Positions 35,563-43,844 of a stretch of 44,247 nucleotides of DNA are shown one piece after another (positions within the stretch are counted from its first letter, which is position 1; each line of letters begins with the position of its first letter). The DNA is taken from contig JALSKD010000173.1 of assembly GCA_026989015.1 (NCBI GenBank), forward strand, positions 1 to 44,247. Direction: 5' to 3'. The stretch comes from Gammaproteobacteria bacterium (GTDB lineage: Bacteria > Pseudomonadota > Gammaproteobacteria > GCA-001735895). The notes under the pieces were generated by a model. That model ran no database searches. It saw only the letters and a list, made by a program, of their open reading frames with translations, and was not told the DNA's origin. Position numbers and translations under genes: made by a program.

Positions 35563-36570
35563 TTGAAGCTACAGCAGCTGCGTTTTCTCGACGCCGTCGT
35601 CCGCAACAACCTGAATGTCTCCTCGGCGGCCGAGGAGCTCTATACCTCCCAGCCCGGGGTCAGCCACCAGATCAAGCTGCTCGAGGAAGAACTGGACATC
35701 AAGATCTTCGAGCGCTCCGGAAAGAAGCTGACCGGCATCTCACCCGCCGGCTACGCCATCCTCGAACATGTGGAAACAGTGCTCAACAGCGTGCGCAACA
35801 TCAAGCAGGCGGCGCGGGAGTACTCCAATGCCAACCGCGGCAGCCTGAGCATCGCCACCACCCATACCCAGACCCAGTTCATTCTGCCGCCGGTGCTGCA
35901 ACGCTACACGCAGAAATTCCCGCGTATCGACATGCACATCCATCAGGGCAACCCCAAGGCGATGTGCAAGCTCGCGGCCAACAATTCGGTGGATTTCGTC
36001 ATCGCCTCGGAAACCATCGACGAATTCGACGAGCTGATCACCATTCCCTGCTACCGCTGGAACCGCTACATCGTGGTACCCAAGGGCCACGGACTGACCC
36101 GCAAGAAGGAAATCACGCTGGCTGACCTGGCCGCCTACCCGATCCTCACCTACATGCTCGGACTGACCGGCCGTTCCAAGCTGGACAAGACCTTCCATGC
36201 CGCCAATCTGGAACCGAATGTGGTGTTCACCGCCACTGATTCCGATGTCATCAAGACCTATGTCAAGCTGGGCTTCGGCGTCGGCATCATTGCGGAGATG
36301 GCGAAGAGCGGCGATGCAGATCCGGAACTGGACTGCATCGACGCCAGCCACCTGTTCCCCGACAGCGTCATCAAGATCGGCTTCCGCCATTCACGGCACA
36401 TCGCCGCGCACCAGTACGAGTTCCTGCACATGCTTGCACCCTACCTCGATCTGGACACCATCAAGGAACTGGTGCACACCAAGGCGCTGAACGACCGCAA
36501 CGCCATCCTCGCCCGCCACCAGGTCCCCAGCTTCAAGGAACTCAAGGCGCGTTTTCTGCGGGAACGCTGA
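35563..36570 (+). CDS. cysB: CysB-type LysR regulator of sulfur assimilation
   Basis: A 335-residue LysR regulator starting with TTG at 35563 (no ATG fits; the first residues MKLQQLRF match E. coli CysB). The helix-turn-helix is NLNVSSAAEELYTSQPGVSH. The inducer-domain signatures ATTHTQTQFILPPVL, YRWNRYIVVPKGH and VFTATDSDVIKTYVKLGFGVG are almost those of CysB, including the TTHTQ sulfate/acetylserine loop. It activates sulfate and thiosulfate assimilation genes in response to N-acetylserine. It ends 5 nt before the convergent AOR-family gene. Confident call to CysB/Cbl subgroup. Confidence 0.93.
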   Translation: MKLQQLRFLDAVVRNNLNVSSAAEELYTSQPGVSHQIKLLEEELDIKIFERSGKKLTGISPAGYAILEHVETVLNSVRNIKQAAREYSNANRGSLSIATTHTQTQFILPPVLQRYTQKFPRIDMHIHQGNPKAMCKLAANNSVDFVIASETIDEFDELITIPCYRWNRYIVVPKGHGLTRKKEITLADLAAYPILTYMLGLTGRSKLDKTFHAANLEPNVVFTATDSDVIKTYVKLGFGVGIIAEMAKSGDADPELDCIDASHLFPDSVIKIGFRHSRHIAAHQYEFLHMLAPYLDLDTIKELVHTKALNDRNAILARHQVPSFKELKARFLRER

Positions 36571-36575
36571 CTACA

Positions 36576-38573
36576 CTACTGCCCCGCCCGTTCCCGGTAT
36601 TCCTTCGGTGTCGGCGCATCGGGCACCTGTTGCGGGCCGGCCTCGAAGGCCTTTTCCTGAGCCGCCAGTATCGATTGCCAGAAGGCCTGGGCGGTGAGCA
36701 GCGGATCGGCATGGTTCTGCCAGTGGAAGATGAAATCTTCCTCGGGACCGGTCTGCCGGCAGTATTCCAGATAGTTCATGAACAGTTCGGCCATGCGCTC
36801 GGTTTCCCAGGGCACGGCCTTGCCGCGTTCATGACGGTTGATCGCCTGGGCCAGTTCGAAGTGGTGCTGCTTGAAGTCGATGTTCAGCCCGAAACGGTCG
36901 TTGATGATGGTGTCCAGTAGCGGCTCGGACCACTGACGGTGAAAGCGGCAAACGCCACAGTTGTCGTTGATCAACTCGTACACCATGCGCTGCACATTCT
37001 TGCGGCCCAGTTCATCCGGGGTGATGAAACCACCGCCGTAGTAGACATAGTATTTGCCCATCACCGGCATCGGGCTGCCCATGCCGGGCACCCAGTACTG
37101 GTTGGGCACCATATGGCCCTCCTCCCCGTGTGACAGGAACACCGCCCGCTCCAGTGGCTGGGTGTCGGGATGGCGCTCGTTGAGCGCATACCCGGCAAGC
37201 CGGATGCCCTTGCGGAACAGGGCCGCGCGGTCGTCGAAGAGGATGGCGTCGATCAGTTTCATCGCATAGCGCGCATTGCGCATGCTGTCCTCGACCAGAT
37301 CGAATTCGGCGGTATCGGCGGTGAACTGCTGAAAGGTTATCTCCGAAGACGGAGGGAACCCGTAGCTCTCCGCGTCGATCAGTCCGTCGGCCACGCATTC
37401 CATGATCCAGGCCAGGGTACCGCCGATCTGGATGGCATCCAGGCCCATCGCGTCGGCATGGTCGTTGAGCAACTCTGCCGCTCGCTGATCGAACACACCG
37501 CATTGCGGACCCAGCGCGTGATAGGGCTCGTAATCCTTCTTGTACTTGCCGTTCTTGGCCTCGAGTTTCTTGCAGGCGGTGGCGCAGGGCTCGCCGCAAT
37601 GATCGAAAGCCTTGCTGGCGATGGTTTCCTCGTTGTACTGCTTGAGGTAGTGGTCGACGATGAAATCCTTGTGCTGGCGCAGGCGTTCCTCGCGGCTGGC
37701 CGAGGTACTGCGGTAGTTGAAGGTCATCAGCGTGTCGCCGATGTTGTGCATGTTGACGCCAAAGGTGCCGCCGGTGCCGATCTTGGGATCGTAGTAGTAC
37801 TTGGTGGTCGCCACCCGGTCCACCTTGACGCCCTTGTCGCCGAAATGCTCGACGAAATACACATCGGTGTCGCGCGCCTTGGGTGCATGGGGGTCGACCC
37901 AGTCGCCACCGAACAGGCAACCGAGCAGGTTGTGCTGCTGCAGCAACTGGCTGCCCATGCCGCCACGGCCACACCAGTCCACTACCGAGGTGAACTGTCC
38001 TTTCTTGACGGTATTGGAGCCGATGGTGCCTTCACGGGTCACCTCGGCGGCCGGGCCGACCACGAAAGCGCGCACCCGTTTCGGGTCATAGTCGCCGGCC
38101 CAGCGGTCGAATATGGCGTGCTGCAGCGCGTAGATCCCGATCACGGTCTCACCGTCACGGATCTCGTAGCCCTGCCAGATCTCGCGGTAGTCGGGCAGCG
38201 GTTCCAGCCGCAACGAAGGGCCGCTGCCGTCATTGCCCAGCACCAGCACCGACGGCTCGGCGGCCTTGCCGTGAAGGCTGACGAAATTGACCCCCACATG
38301 CTGGAAGGTATGGGCCGCGCCGCCCATGGAAGAGATGTAGAAGCTGTCCCATTGAGGGGAATGACCACAAAAGACCAGTCGCCGGGAGCCGGGGATCGCG
38401 CTGCTGGCAAGCAGGCCTTCACCGAAGGTCAGCACCTCTGGATCCTGCTGGTAGCGTTTCCAGCCGTAGTCCACAGGCCCGAGTATGCCTTCCTCCGGCG
38501 CGATGTCATTGACCTGCCAGTCTCCACTGTCGAGCTGCACGACCAGCTCCTTCTGAACGAACGGTACCGACAT
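36576..38573 (-). CDS. Aldehyde:ferredoxin oxidoreductase-family (tungsten/molybdenum) enzyme
   Basis: A 665-residue cytoplasmic protein of the AOR family. The N-terminal domain has SSAIPGSRRLVFCGHSPQWD and SSMGGAAHTFQHVGVNFVSL, equivalent to the pterin-binding beta-barrel. The cluster ligands appear as C326-x3-C330-x3-C334 (HCGEPCATACKK) and a fourth Cys near 539 (NCGVCRFHRQ); classical AORs have C-x2-C-x3-C, so the first spacing is one longer. Typical AORs oxidise aldehydes to acids with ferredoxin; the divergent sequence leaves the substrate open. No ferredoxin or pterin gene lies beside it. An FNR-like box lies ahead of the start. Convergent with cysB. Confidence 0.85.
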   Translation of the reverse strand: MSVPFVQKELVVQLDSGDWQVNDIAPEEGILGPVDYGWKRYQQDPEVLTFGEGLLASSAIPGSRRLVFCGHSPQWDSFYISSMGGAAHTFQHVGVNFVSLHGKAAEPSVLVLGNDGSGPSLRLEPLPDYREIWQGYEIRDGETVIGIYALQHAIFDRWAGDYDPKRVRAFVVGPAAEVTREGTIGSNTVKKGQFTSVVDWCGRGGMGSQLLQQHNLLGCLFGGDWVDPHAPKARDTDVYFVEHFGDKGVKVDRVATTKYYYDPKIGTGGTFGVNMHNIGDTLMTFNYRSTSASREERLRQHKDFIVDHYLKQYNEETIASKAFDHCGEPCATACKKLEAKNGKYKKDYEPYHALGPQCGVFDQRAAELLNDHADAMGLDAIQIGGTLAWIMECVADGLIDAESYGFPPSSEITFQQFTADTAEFDLVEDSMRNARYAMKLIDAILFDDRAALFRKGIRLAGYALNERHPDTQPLERAVFLSHGEEGHMVPNQYWVPGMGSPMPVMGKYYVYYGGGFITPDELGRKNVQRMVYELINDNCGVCRFHRQWSEPLLDTIINDRFGLNIDFKQHHFELAQAINRHERGKAVPWETERMAELFMNYLEYCRQTGPEEDFIFHWQNHADPLLTAQAFWQSILAAQEKAFEAGPQQVPDAPTPKEYRERAGQ

Positions 38574-38640
38574 GTTTCCCCCAAGGGTTTGAAAAAGGCG
38601 TTATATAGCCGAAGCAGCGCTGCCCCGGCAAGCCCCGGCG

Positions 38641-38654
38641 TTAATCCAGATCAA
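38641..38654 (-). promoter_or_regulatory. FNR/ANR-like box upstream of the AOR-family gene
   Basis: On the minus strand TTGATCTGGATTAA matches TTGAT-N4-ATCAA at nine of ten positions. A TATATAA -10-like element lies ~43 bp downstream (centre to centre), one helical turn further than the classic class II spacing, so functional use is uncertain. Confidence 0.4.
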
Positions 38655-38690
38655 CGATCGCCAGCACAATCGAACAACGCTTGACCTGCA

Positions 38691-39344
38691 TCAGCCCTTC
38701 TGGCGGAAACGGGGCAGATTGATCGCATAGCGCAGGGCGATCAGCCGCGACAGGAAGATCGCCGCGCCGGACAGTACCGCAGCCCAGGTGAGTTCCACCT
38801 GCTGCTGCAGCAACAGGATGAACAGCAACGAACCGGCCCAACAGGCGGTGGCGTAGAGCGGACTGTGGAACACCACCGGCGGCACATTGCACAGCACATC
38901 ACGGAACACCCCGCCCATGGTGCCGGTCATCACCCCCATGAAACTGGCCACCAGCCAGGGCGCACCGACCATCAGCGAGGCCAGCGTGCCGGCGATGCCA
39001 AAGGTGGCCAGGCCCGCCGCATCGGCAACCAGGAAAAAGCGCCGGGGCAGGCGCATCCAGCGCGCGGCCATGAAAATCACCAGGGCGCTGGCAATCGAAG
39101 CGATGAAAAACACCTGGTCGGCGATCCAGAACACCGGCCGGTCCAGCAGCATGTCACGCAATGAGCCGCCCCCCAGACCGGTGGCAATGGCAATGATCAC
39201 CACGCCGAACAGATCGAAACGCTGCTCGCCGGCCTTGAGCACGCCGGAGGCCGAGGACACGACCACCGCCAGCAGGGTGATCCAGTAGAGATTGCGCAGC
39301 AATTCGGGGGCGCCCCCCGGCAACAGATCCACCGCACTGTTCAC
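38691..39344 (-). CDS. TRIC/UPF0126 family membrane protein
   Basis: A 217-residue protein with seven predicted membrane helices and the paired glycine-rich signatures of UPF0126 (YicG-type) prokaryotic TRIC channels: ATGLGGGSLRDMLLDRPVFW and MTGTMGGVFRDVLCNVPPVV. Homologues form trimeric cation channels with a pore in each subunit; physiological ion and role in bacteria are unclear. It begins 15 nt after the Crp/Fnr gene and is the last member of the minus-strand run that starts at 43046. Confidence 0.9.
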   Translation of the reverse strand: MNSAVDLLPGGAPELLRNLYWITLLAVVVSSASGVLKAGEQRFDLFGVVIIAIATGLGGGSLRDMLLDRPVFWIADQVFFIASIASALVIFMAARWMRLPRRFFLVADAAGLATFGIAGTLASLMVGAPWLVASFMGVMTGTMGGVFRDVLCNVPPVVFHSPLYATACWAGSLLFILLLQQQVELTWAAVLSGAAIFLSRLIALRYAINLPRFRQKG

Positions 39345-39359
39345 CGGGCACCGCCCATG

Positions 39360-40139
39360 TCAGTAGAGACTGTAGGTGTGGATCAGCGAAGGGTCGAAGC
39401 CGCCCAGTTCGCCCAGCGCGTCGAGATCGTGGATCCGCAGCGTCTTCTGGGAGATCACCATCAGCCCCTGTTCACGCAAGGCCTTCAGCGTGCGGTTAAC
39501 ATGGATCTTGGTCAGCCCGGTGGCGTCACCTATGTCTTCCTGGGACAGGGGGAAAAAGATCTCGCTGGCTTCCGGCTGCTGATGGATACTGCGCACACGG
39601 TAGAACAGCTCGGTACAGAAGAAGGCGATACGCTCGATGGCCGACTGCTGGCCGATGGTCACCAGCCGGGTCTGGCAGATGTTCATGTCGCGGGCGTTCA
39701 GTTCGGTCAGCCGCTTGGCCACGCTGAGGTTGTTGCGCAGCAGGTCCGGCATGTTCTTGCGCGGAAAGGCACACAGCACCGCCTCGGTCAGCGCCACCGC
39801 GGAATGGGTCATCGACGCATTGAGGTTGGACTGGAAGCCGAGCATGTCGCCGGGCAGGGCAATGCGCAGGATCTGCCGTTTGCCGTTGCCCAGCGTCTTG
39901 TAGAAGGCGACCCAGCCGTGATAGAGAGTGAACATGAAATCACTGACATGCCCTTCGCGGTAGATCTCCTTGCGCGGTTGCACCTTGTACTGACTGCTGC
40001 GGTAGGCTTGGGTCCATTCCAGATCCTTCTCTTCAACGCCGTGGAACAGCGCCAGCCGGCGCACCGGACACTCGGTACAGACGGTCTGGTTGTGCTCGAC
40101 CGGAAACAGGTGGCTGTAATGGTCGGGTTTCTTGATCAT
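39360..40139 (-). CDS. Crp/Fnr-family transcriptional regulator
   Basis: 259 residues from the ATG at 40137-40139, whose ATGA overlaps the exonuclease stop; a longer start would add five residues. An N-terminal C-T-E-C motif (VCTECPVRRLALF) precedes a cNMP-type beta-roll (LPGDMLGFQSNL), a long dimer helix and the helix-turn-helix ISQEDIGDATGLTKIHVNRT-like segment (SQEDIGDATGLTKIHVNRTL). Only two of the N-terminal Cys are found and a clear third/fourth FNR ligand is missing, so an oxygen-labile [4Fe-4S] cluster is doubtful. Two FNR-like boxes occur in this window; whether this protein reads them is unknown. Confidence 0.85.
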   Translation of the reverse strand: MIKKPDHYSHLFPVEHNQTVCTECPVRRLALFHGVEEKDLEWTQAYRSSQYKVQPRKEIYREGHVSDFMFTLYHGWVAFYKTLGNGKRQILRIALPGDMLGFQSNLNASMTHSAVALTEAVLCAFPRKNMPDLLRNNLSVAKRLTELNARDMNICQTRLVTIGQQSAIERIAFFCTELFYRVRSIHQQPEASEIFFPLSQEDIGDATGLTKIHVNRTLKALREQGLMVISQKTLRIHDLDALGELGGFDPSLIHTYSLY

Positions 40140-40945
40140 CGCAATTCGATCCACACGGGCGCATGGTCGGAAGGCTTTTCCATGGCGCGGATGTCGTAAT
40201 CGATCCCGGCATCGACCACGCGTTCCTTCAGCGCGTCACTGACCAGCAGATGATCGATGCGCAAACCGCGCTTCGGATCCCGCTCGAAACCGCGACTGCG
40301 GTAATCGAACCAGCTGAACAGCGCGTCTTCCTGCGGATGCACCAGCCTGAAGCCATCATGATAGCCAAGCCCGAGCAGCTCGTGGAACCATTCCCGCTCC
40401 TCCGGCAGGAAGCTGGTTTTCCCGGTGCGCAACCAGCGCTTCATGTTGTCCGCACCGATGCCGATGTCCCGATCCTCGGGTGCGATATTGAAATCGCCCA
40501 TCACCACCACGCGGTCCCCGGGCGCGTGGTGATGGCGCAAAAAGGCAATCAGGTCCTGGTAGAACTTGCGCTTGGCGGGAAACTTGACCGGATGATCCCG
40601 CGACTCGCCCTGCGGGAAATAGCCGTTGTAGATGTACCAGCCCTCGCCATCGACCGCATAACGGCCGCCAATGAAACGCTTCTGCGAATCCTCGCCGTCC
40701 TCGGGAAAGCCGTACTGCGGCGCCTCACAGGGCAAACGCGACAGCAGCGCCACGCCGTAATGGGTCTTCTGCCCCATGAACAGGGCCTCGTACCCCATTG
40801 CCCGCAGCTCCTGCTGCGGAAACTCGTGATCCTGCACCTTGGTTTCCTGCAGGCCGATGAACAGCGGGTCGTGCTTGTCGATCACCGCCTGCAACTGGTG
40901 CATGCGCACGCGCAGGCTATTGACATTGAAGGACACGATTCTCAT
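40136..40945 (-). CDS. xthA: Exodeoxyribonuclease III
   Basis: A 269-residue AP endonuclease/3'-5' exonuclease (E. coli XthA 268). Catalytic motifs: N7 in VSFNVNSLR, E34 in LQETKVQD, D151/N153 in VMGDFNIAPEDRD, and H259 in EKPSDHAPVWIEL. It repairs abasic sites and 3'-blocked ends. It overlaps the YihY gene by 4 nt upstream and the Crp/Fnr gene by 4 nt downstream. Confidence 0.95.
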   Translation of the reverse strand: MRIVSFNVNSLRVRMHQLQAVIDKHDPLFIGLQETKVQDHEFPQQELRAMGYEALFMGQKTHYGVALLSRLPCEAPQYGFPEDGEDSQKRFIGGRYAVDGEGWYIYNGYFPQGESRDHPVKFPAKRKFYQDLIAFLRHHHAPGDRVVVMGDFNIAPEDRDIGIGADNMKRWLRTGKTSFLPEEREWFHELLGLGYHDGFRLVHPQEDALFSWFDYRSRGFERDPKRGLRIDHLLVSDALKERVVDAGIDYDIRAMEKPSDHAPVWIELR

Positions 40946-42246
40946 GACGATTCGATCCAGTCTTTGAGGGTTTTGCCTTCGAGTCCGGCCTCGATGCAGC
41001 CCTCCCAGGAGCGCTGCAAGGCGGCAACCGCATCGTCGGCGGGGTATCGCGCCAGCATAGCATGATCGGCGCCTTCACGGGCGACACGGAAGATGTCCGC
41101 CAGCCTGATGCGATCCAGCGCCCGCGTCGGGAGCCAGTGACCGGCTTCGGCACGCTGTATGAGTCCGCTGGTCTTCAGTTCGGCCAGCAACCTTCCGGTC
41201 AGTTCCCGGCCCAGGCCCAGCCGTTGCATCAGCGCCCCGTCGGCGGCCAGATGCGGATCACCGCGCAGAAAAGCCTGGGCGATGCTGCGCATCAGTTGCA
41301 GCATCAGCACCTCGCGCAGGCGGGGCGGGGGATCGGTCATCTCCTCCTCCCAGCGCAGCAATTCCGGATGCTGGTGGTAGTAGGCGATACTGGCACCGAT
41401 CAGCAGGATCAGCCAGCCGACATACAGCCAGATCATGAACAGGAGCAGTATGGCGAAACTTGAATAGATCGCGGTGTAACTGGTCGAGCGGGCCGCAAAA
41501 CCGGCAAACAGCAACCCGGCGGCGCGCCAGGACAGCCCGGCGATCACCCCTCCATAGAGCGCGGAACGGAAGTTCACCCGCGTATTCGGCACCAGCAGAT
41601 AGACGAATGTAAAGGCGCCGATGATCATGACGTATTGCATCACCACGCCAAAGACCCACAGCCCCTCACTGAGCCAGGGCAGGTTCTGCACCGCCTGGGA
41701 TTTCAGTGTCGCGGTCAGCGCCATCGCCGCGAACACCAGCACCGGCCCCACCAGCACCACACTGAGGTAATTGCTGAAACGCTGGCTCATCCGCCGCGCG
41801 CGATGAATACGCCAGGTGTAGTTGAAGGCCGCTTCGATCTTGTGGATCAGCGACATGACCGTATACAGCAGCAGGGCGACGCCCAGCGCGCCCAGTACGC
41901 GGATATTGACCTGCTCCACAAAGCCCACGATGCGCTGCGCGATCTCGGCGCCCTTGTCGCCCAGGGGTTGCAGCAGTTCCATCAGAAAAGGTTCGATCTG
42001 GTCATGGACCCCGAATCCCTTGAGCACCGAGAAGCTGACCGCCAGCAGCGGCACGAAGGACAACAATGTGGTATAGACCAGACTCATCGCACGCAGCGTG
42101 ATCATCCCGCGCGCCAGATCGCGACCCACCAGCAGCAGGATGCGCAGCAGAATGATCAGTTGCCGGCGCGGCCCTCGCAGGAGTTCGAGGTCATCTCGCC
42201 AGACCGCCTCGAAGGCGCGCTGCAGCGGCAGCGGCAACTTCATCAC
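40942..42246 (-). CDS. YihY/BrkB-family membrane protein
   Basis: 434 residues. The N-terminal ~300 residues hold six helices of the YihY family (formerly and wrongly called RNase BN), with TLRAMSLVYTTLLSFVPLLA and AAFNYTWRIHRARRMSQRFS as signatures. The C-terminal ~120 residues are soluble and look like a winged-helix domain (LRSIAQAFLRG, LGRELTGRLLAELKTSGLIQ). Membrane function is unknown in the family. It overlaps DUF924 and xthA genes by 4 nt on each side. Confidence 0.9.
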   Translation of the reverse strand: MMKLPLPLQRAFEAVWRDDLELLRGPRRQLIILLRILLLVGRDLARGMITLRAMSLVYTTLLSFVPLLAVSFSVLKGFGVHDQIEPFLMELLQPLGDKGAEIAQRIVGFVEQVNIRVLGALGVALLLYTVMSLIHKIEAAFNYTWRIHRARRMSQRFSNYLSVVLVGPVLVFAAMALTATLKSQAVQNLPWLSEGLWVFGVVMQYVMIIGAFTFVYLLVPNTRVNFRSALYGGVIAGLSWRAAGLLFAGFAARSTSYTAIYSSFAILLLFMIWLYVGWLILLIGASIAYYHQHPELLRWEEEMTDPPPRLREVLMLQLMRSIAQAFLRGDPHLAADGALMQRLGLGRELTGRLLAELKTSGLIQRAEAGHWLPTRALDRIRLADIFRVAREGADHAMLARYPADDAVAALQRSWEGCIEAGLEGKTLKDWIESS

Positions 42247-42794
42247 CAGCGCGCCTTCTTCAGGTACTCGCGCTCCTCGTCGGTGGACTGCCGCCCCAGC
42301 CCCTCGTTGCGATGGGGAAAGCGGCCGAAGCGCCGCACCACATCCCGATGATGCTCGGCGTAACGCAGGTTGTCGTCGAGCCCGGCGGCGCGAAACAACG
42401 CCACCGCCCTATCCTGGTCCTCCAGATTCTCGCTGTGCATGAAGGGCATGTACAGAAACACCTTCTGCTCGTCGGTCAGCCGCTGGTCGAACCCCTGTTC
42501 AATGGCATGGGCCGCCACCTCGCGCGCCCGCGCCTCGGTGGACCAGGAGCGGGCATCGCCACGGAACATGTTGAGCGGAAACTGATCGAGCAGGATCACC
42601 AGAGCCAGGGCCCCTTCCGGATCTTCCTCCCAGTAGTCATAGACGCCCGCCCGCGCCAGACCCCAGGCCTCTTCGAAGCGCTCGCGGATTTCACTGTCCA
42701 GCTCCGGCGTGGACTTGAACCACTGCGGCCGCAGCCGATTGGAAAACCAGAAATCGAGGATCTCCCGCATCAGGTCATCGTCTTTCTTCATCAT
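42243..42794 (-). CDS. DUF924 family protein
   Basis: A 183-residue soluble helical protein. EILDFWFSNRLRPQWFKSTP at the start, LALVILLDQFPLNMFRGDA in the middle and YMPFMHSENLEDQDRAVALF are the hallmarks of DUF924 (TPR-like fold); the family is common in proteobacteria and has no established function. It starts 6 nt after the small unknown gene and overlaps the YihY gene by 4 nt. An ATG two codons in could also be the start. Confidence 0.9.
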   Translation of the reverse strand: MMKKDDDLMREILDFWFSNRLRPQWFKSTPELDSEIRERFEEAWGLARAGVYDYWEEDPEGALALVILLDQFPLNMFRGDARSWSTEARAREVAAHAIEQGFDQRLTDEQKVFLYMPFMHSENLEDQDRAVALFRAAGLDDNLRYAEHHRDVVRRFGRFPHRNEGLGRQSTDEEREYLKKARW

Positions 42795-42800
42795 CCTGCC

Positions 42801-43046
42801 TCACTCATCCAGCCATTCGGCCAGGTAGTAGATGTATTGCCCCTCGGAGGACTTCGACGGGCCCATCACCCGCGCCGCGTAATACTTGCTGCCGGGATCC
42901 GCCTCGTTCAAGGCCTGCTCCGCGGATTCGACGACGCGCACGCAATTGGCCGCGAAGCGGCTGCGGCTGCGCCGGGGCACATAGACCACCGCATAGTGAT
43001 AACCGGATACGGCGGTCTCCGGATCGGGGGGAACAAAACCGCGCAT
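42801..43046 (-). CDS. Small conserved-looking hypothetical protein
   Basis: No family was recognised. The 81 residues are soluble and mixed in charge, with FVPPDPETAVSGYHYAVVYV, a basic RRSRSRF stretch, and a C-terminal aromatic segment GQYIYYLAEWLDE. Its place as the first gene of the minus-strand run and only 6 nt from DUF924 supports real translation. It begins 58 nt from the divergent SDR start. Confidence 0.65.
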   Translation of the reverse strand: MRGFVPPDPETAVSGYHYAVVYVPRRSRSRFAANCVRVVESAEQALNEADPGSKYYAARVMGPSKSSEGQYIYYLAEWLDE

Positions 43047-43087
43047 GATGGCTCTCAGATCAGAAGTGTTCGCCGCATTGTATCATC

Positions 43088-43093
43088 AGGAGG
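43088..43093 (+). promoter_or_regulatory. Ribosome binding site fixing the SDR start
   Basis: AGGAGG lies 12 nt before the ATG at 43105. The frame stays open 20 codons upstream to 43045, but that region is the divergent promoter and lacks such a site. Confidence 0.7.
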
Positions 43094-43104
43094 ATCAAGT
43101 ACGG

Positions 43105-43803
43105 ATGAAGCAGATTCTGATCACCGGCGCCAGCCGCGGCCTTGGTCTCGGCCTGGCGAAACACTATCTCGAGGCGGGCGCGGCGGTCTGCCACCTGGGG
43201 CGCAGTGCCTGCCCGCTCGAATCCCCCCGCTTGCGGCAGCAGCAGGTCGATCTGGCCAACCTCGATGCCATCGCCCCGGCCATGGACCGCCTTGATCCGG
43301 ATCGGCCTGATCTCGTCATCCTCAACGCCGGGATACTCGGTGAGATCCGCGATCTCGCCGAAACACCGATGGAGGATGCCCGTCGGCTGATGGACATCAA
43401 CCTGTGGGCCAACAAGGCGATCGTCGACTGGTTGATTCAACACGGCCACACGCCACGCCAGCTGATCTTTATCTCCTCCGGAGCCTCGGTCAATGGCAAC
43501 CGCGGCTGGAACGCCTACTCGATATCCAAGGCCGCCCTCAACATGATGGCAAAGCTCTATGCGGCCGAAATGCCTGACAGCCATGTGGTCGCCTATGCCC
43601 CCGGCCTGGTGCAGACCGGGATGCAGGATTACCTGTGCCGGCAAGTGGACGCCGAGCGCTTCCCCTCGATCCAGAGGCTGATCGATGCCTATGGCAGCGA
43701 GGACATGCCGGACCCGGAACGCGCCGCCGAGCGCATCGCTGCCAGCCTCGAACGCTGCCTGGACCACCCCAGCGGCAGTTTCGTCGATGTGCGCACACTC
43801 TGA
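43105..43803 (+). CDS. Short-chain dehydrogenase/reductase
   Basis: A 232-residue Rossmann-fold oxidoreductase. Nucleotide-binding TGASRGLG (residues 7-14), NAGIL at 74-78, the catalytic Ser in FISSGASVNG (124-128) and Y138-S-I-S-K142 are all intact. It resembles the sepiapterin-reductase/YciK-like small SDRs that use NADP(H). The substrate is unknown. Divergent from the small hypothetical gene. Confidence 0.92.
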   Translation: MKQILITGASRGLGLGLAKHYLEAGAAVCHLGRSACPLESPRLRQQQVDLANLDAIAPAMDRLDPDRPDLVILNAGILGEIRDLAETPMEDARRLMDINLWANKAIVDWLIQHGHTPRQLIFISSGASVNGNRGWNAYSISKAALNMMAKLYAAEMPDSHVVAYAPGLVQTGMQDYLCRQVDAERFPSIQRLIDAYGSEDMPDPERAAERIAASLERCLDHPSGSFVDVRTL

Positions 43804-43844
43804 ACGCCACTTGAATCGCCCGCTCCCGCCCCAATGTTTGCTGT

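Noticed and set aside
39360-40139. Naming the Crp/Fnr-family gene fnr or anr
   Set aside because: Only a CxxC pair is visible at the N terminus and no full set of four cluster ligands could be assigned.
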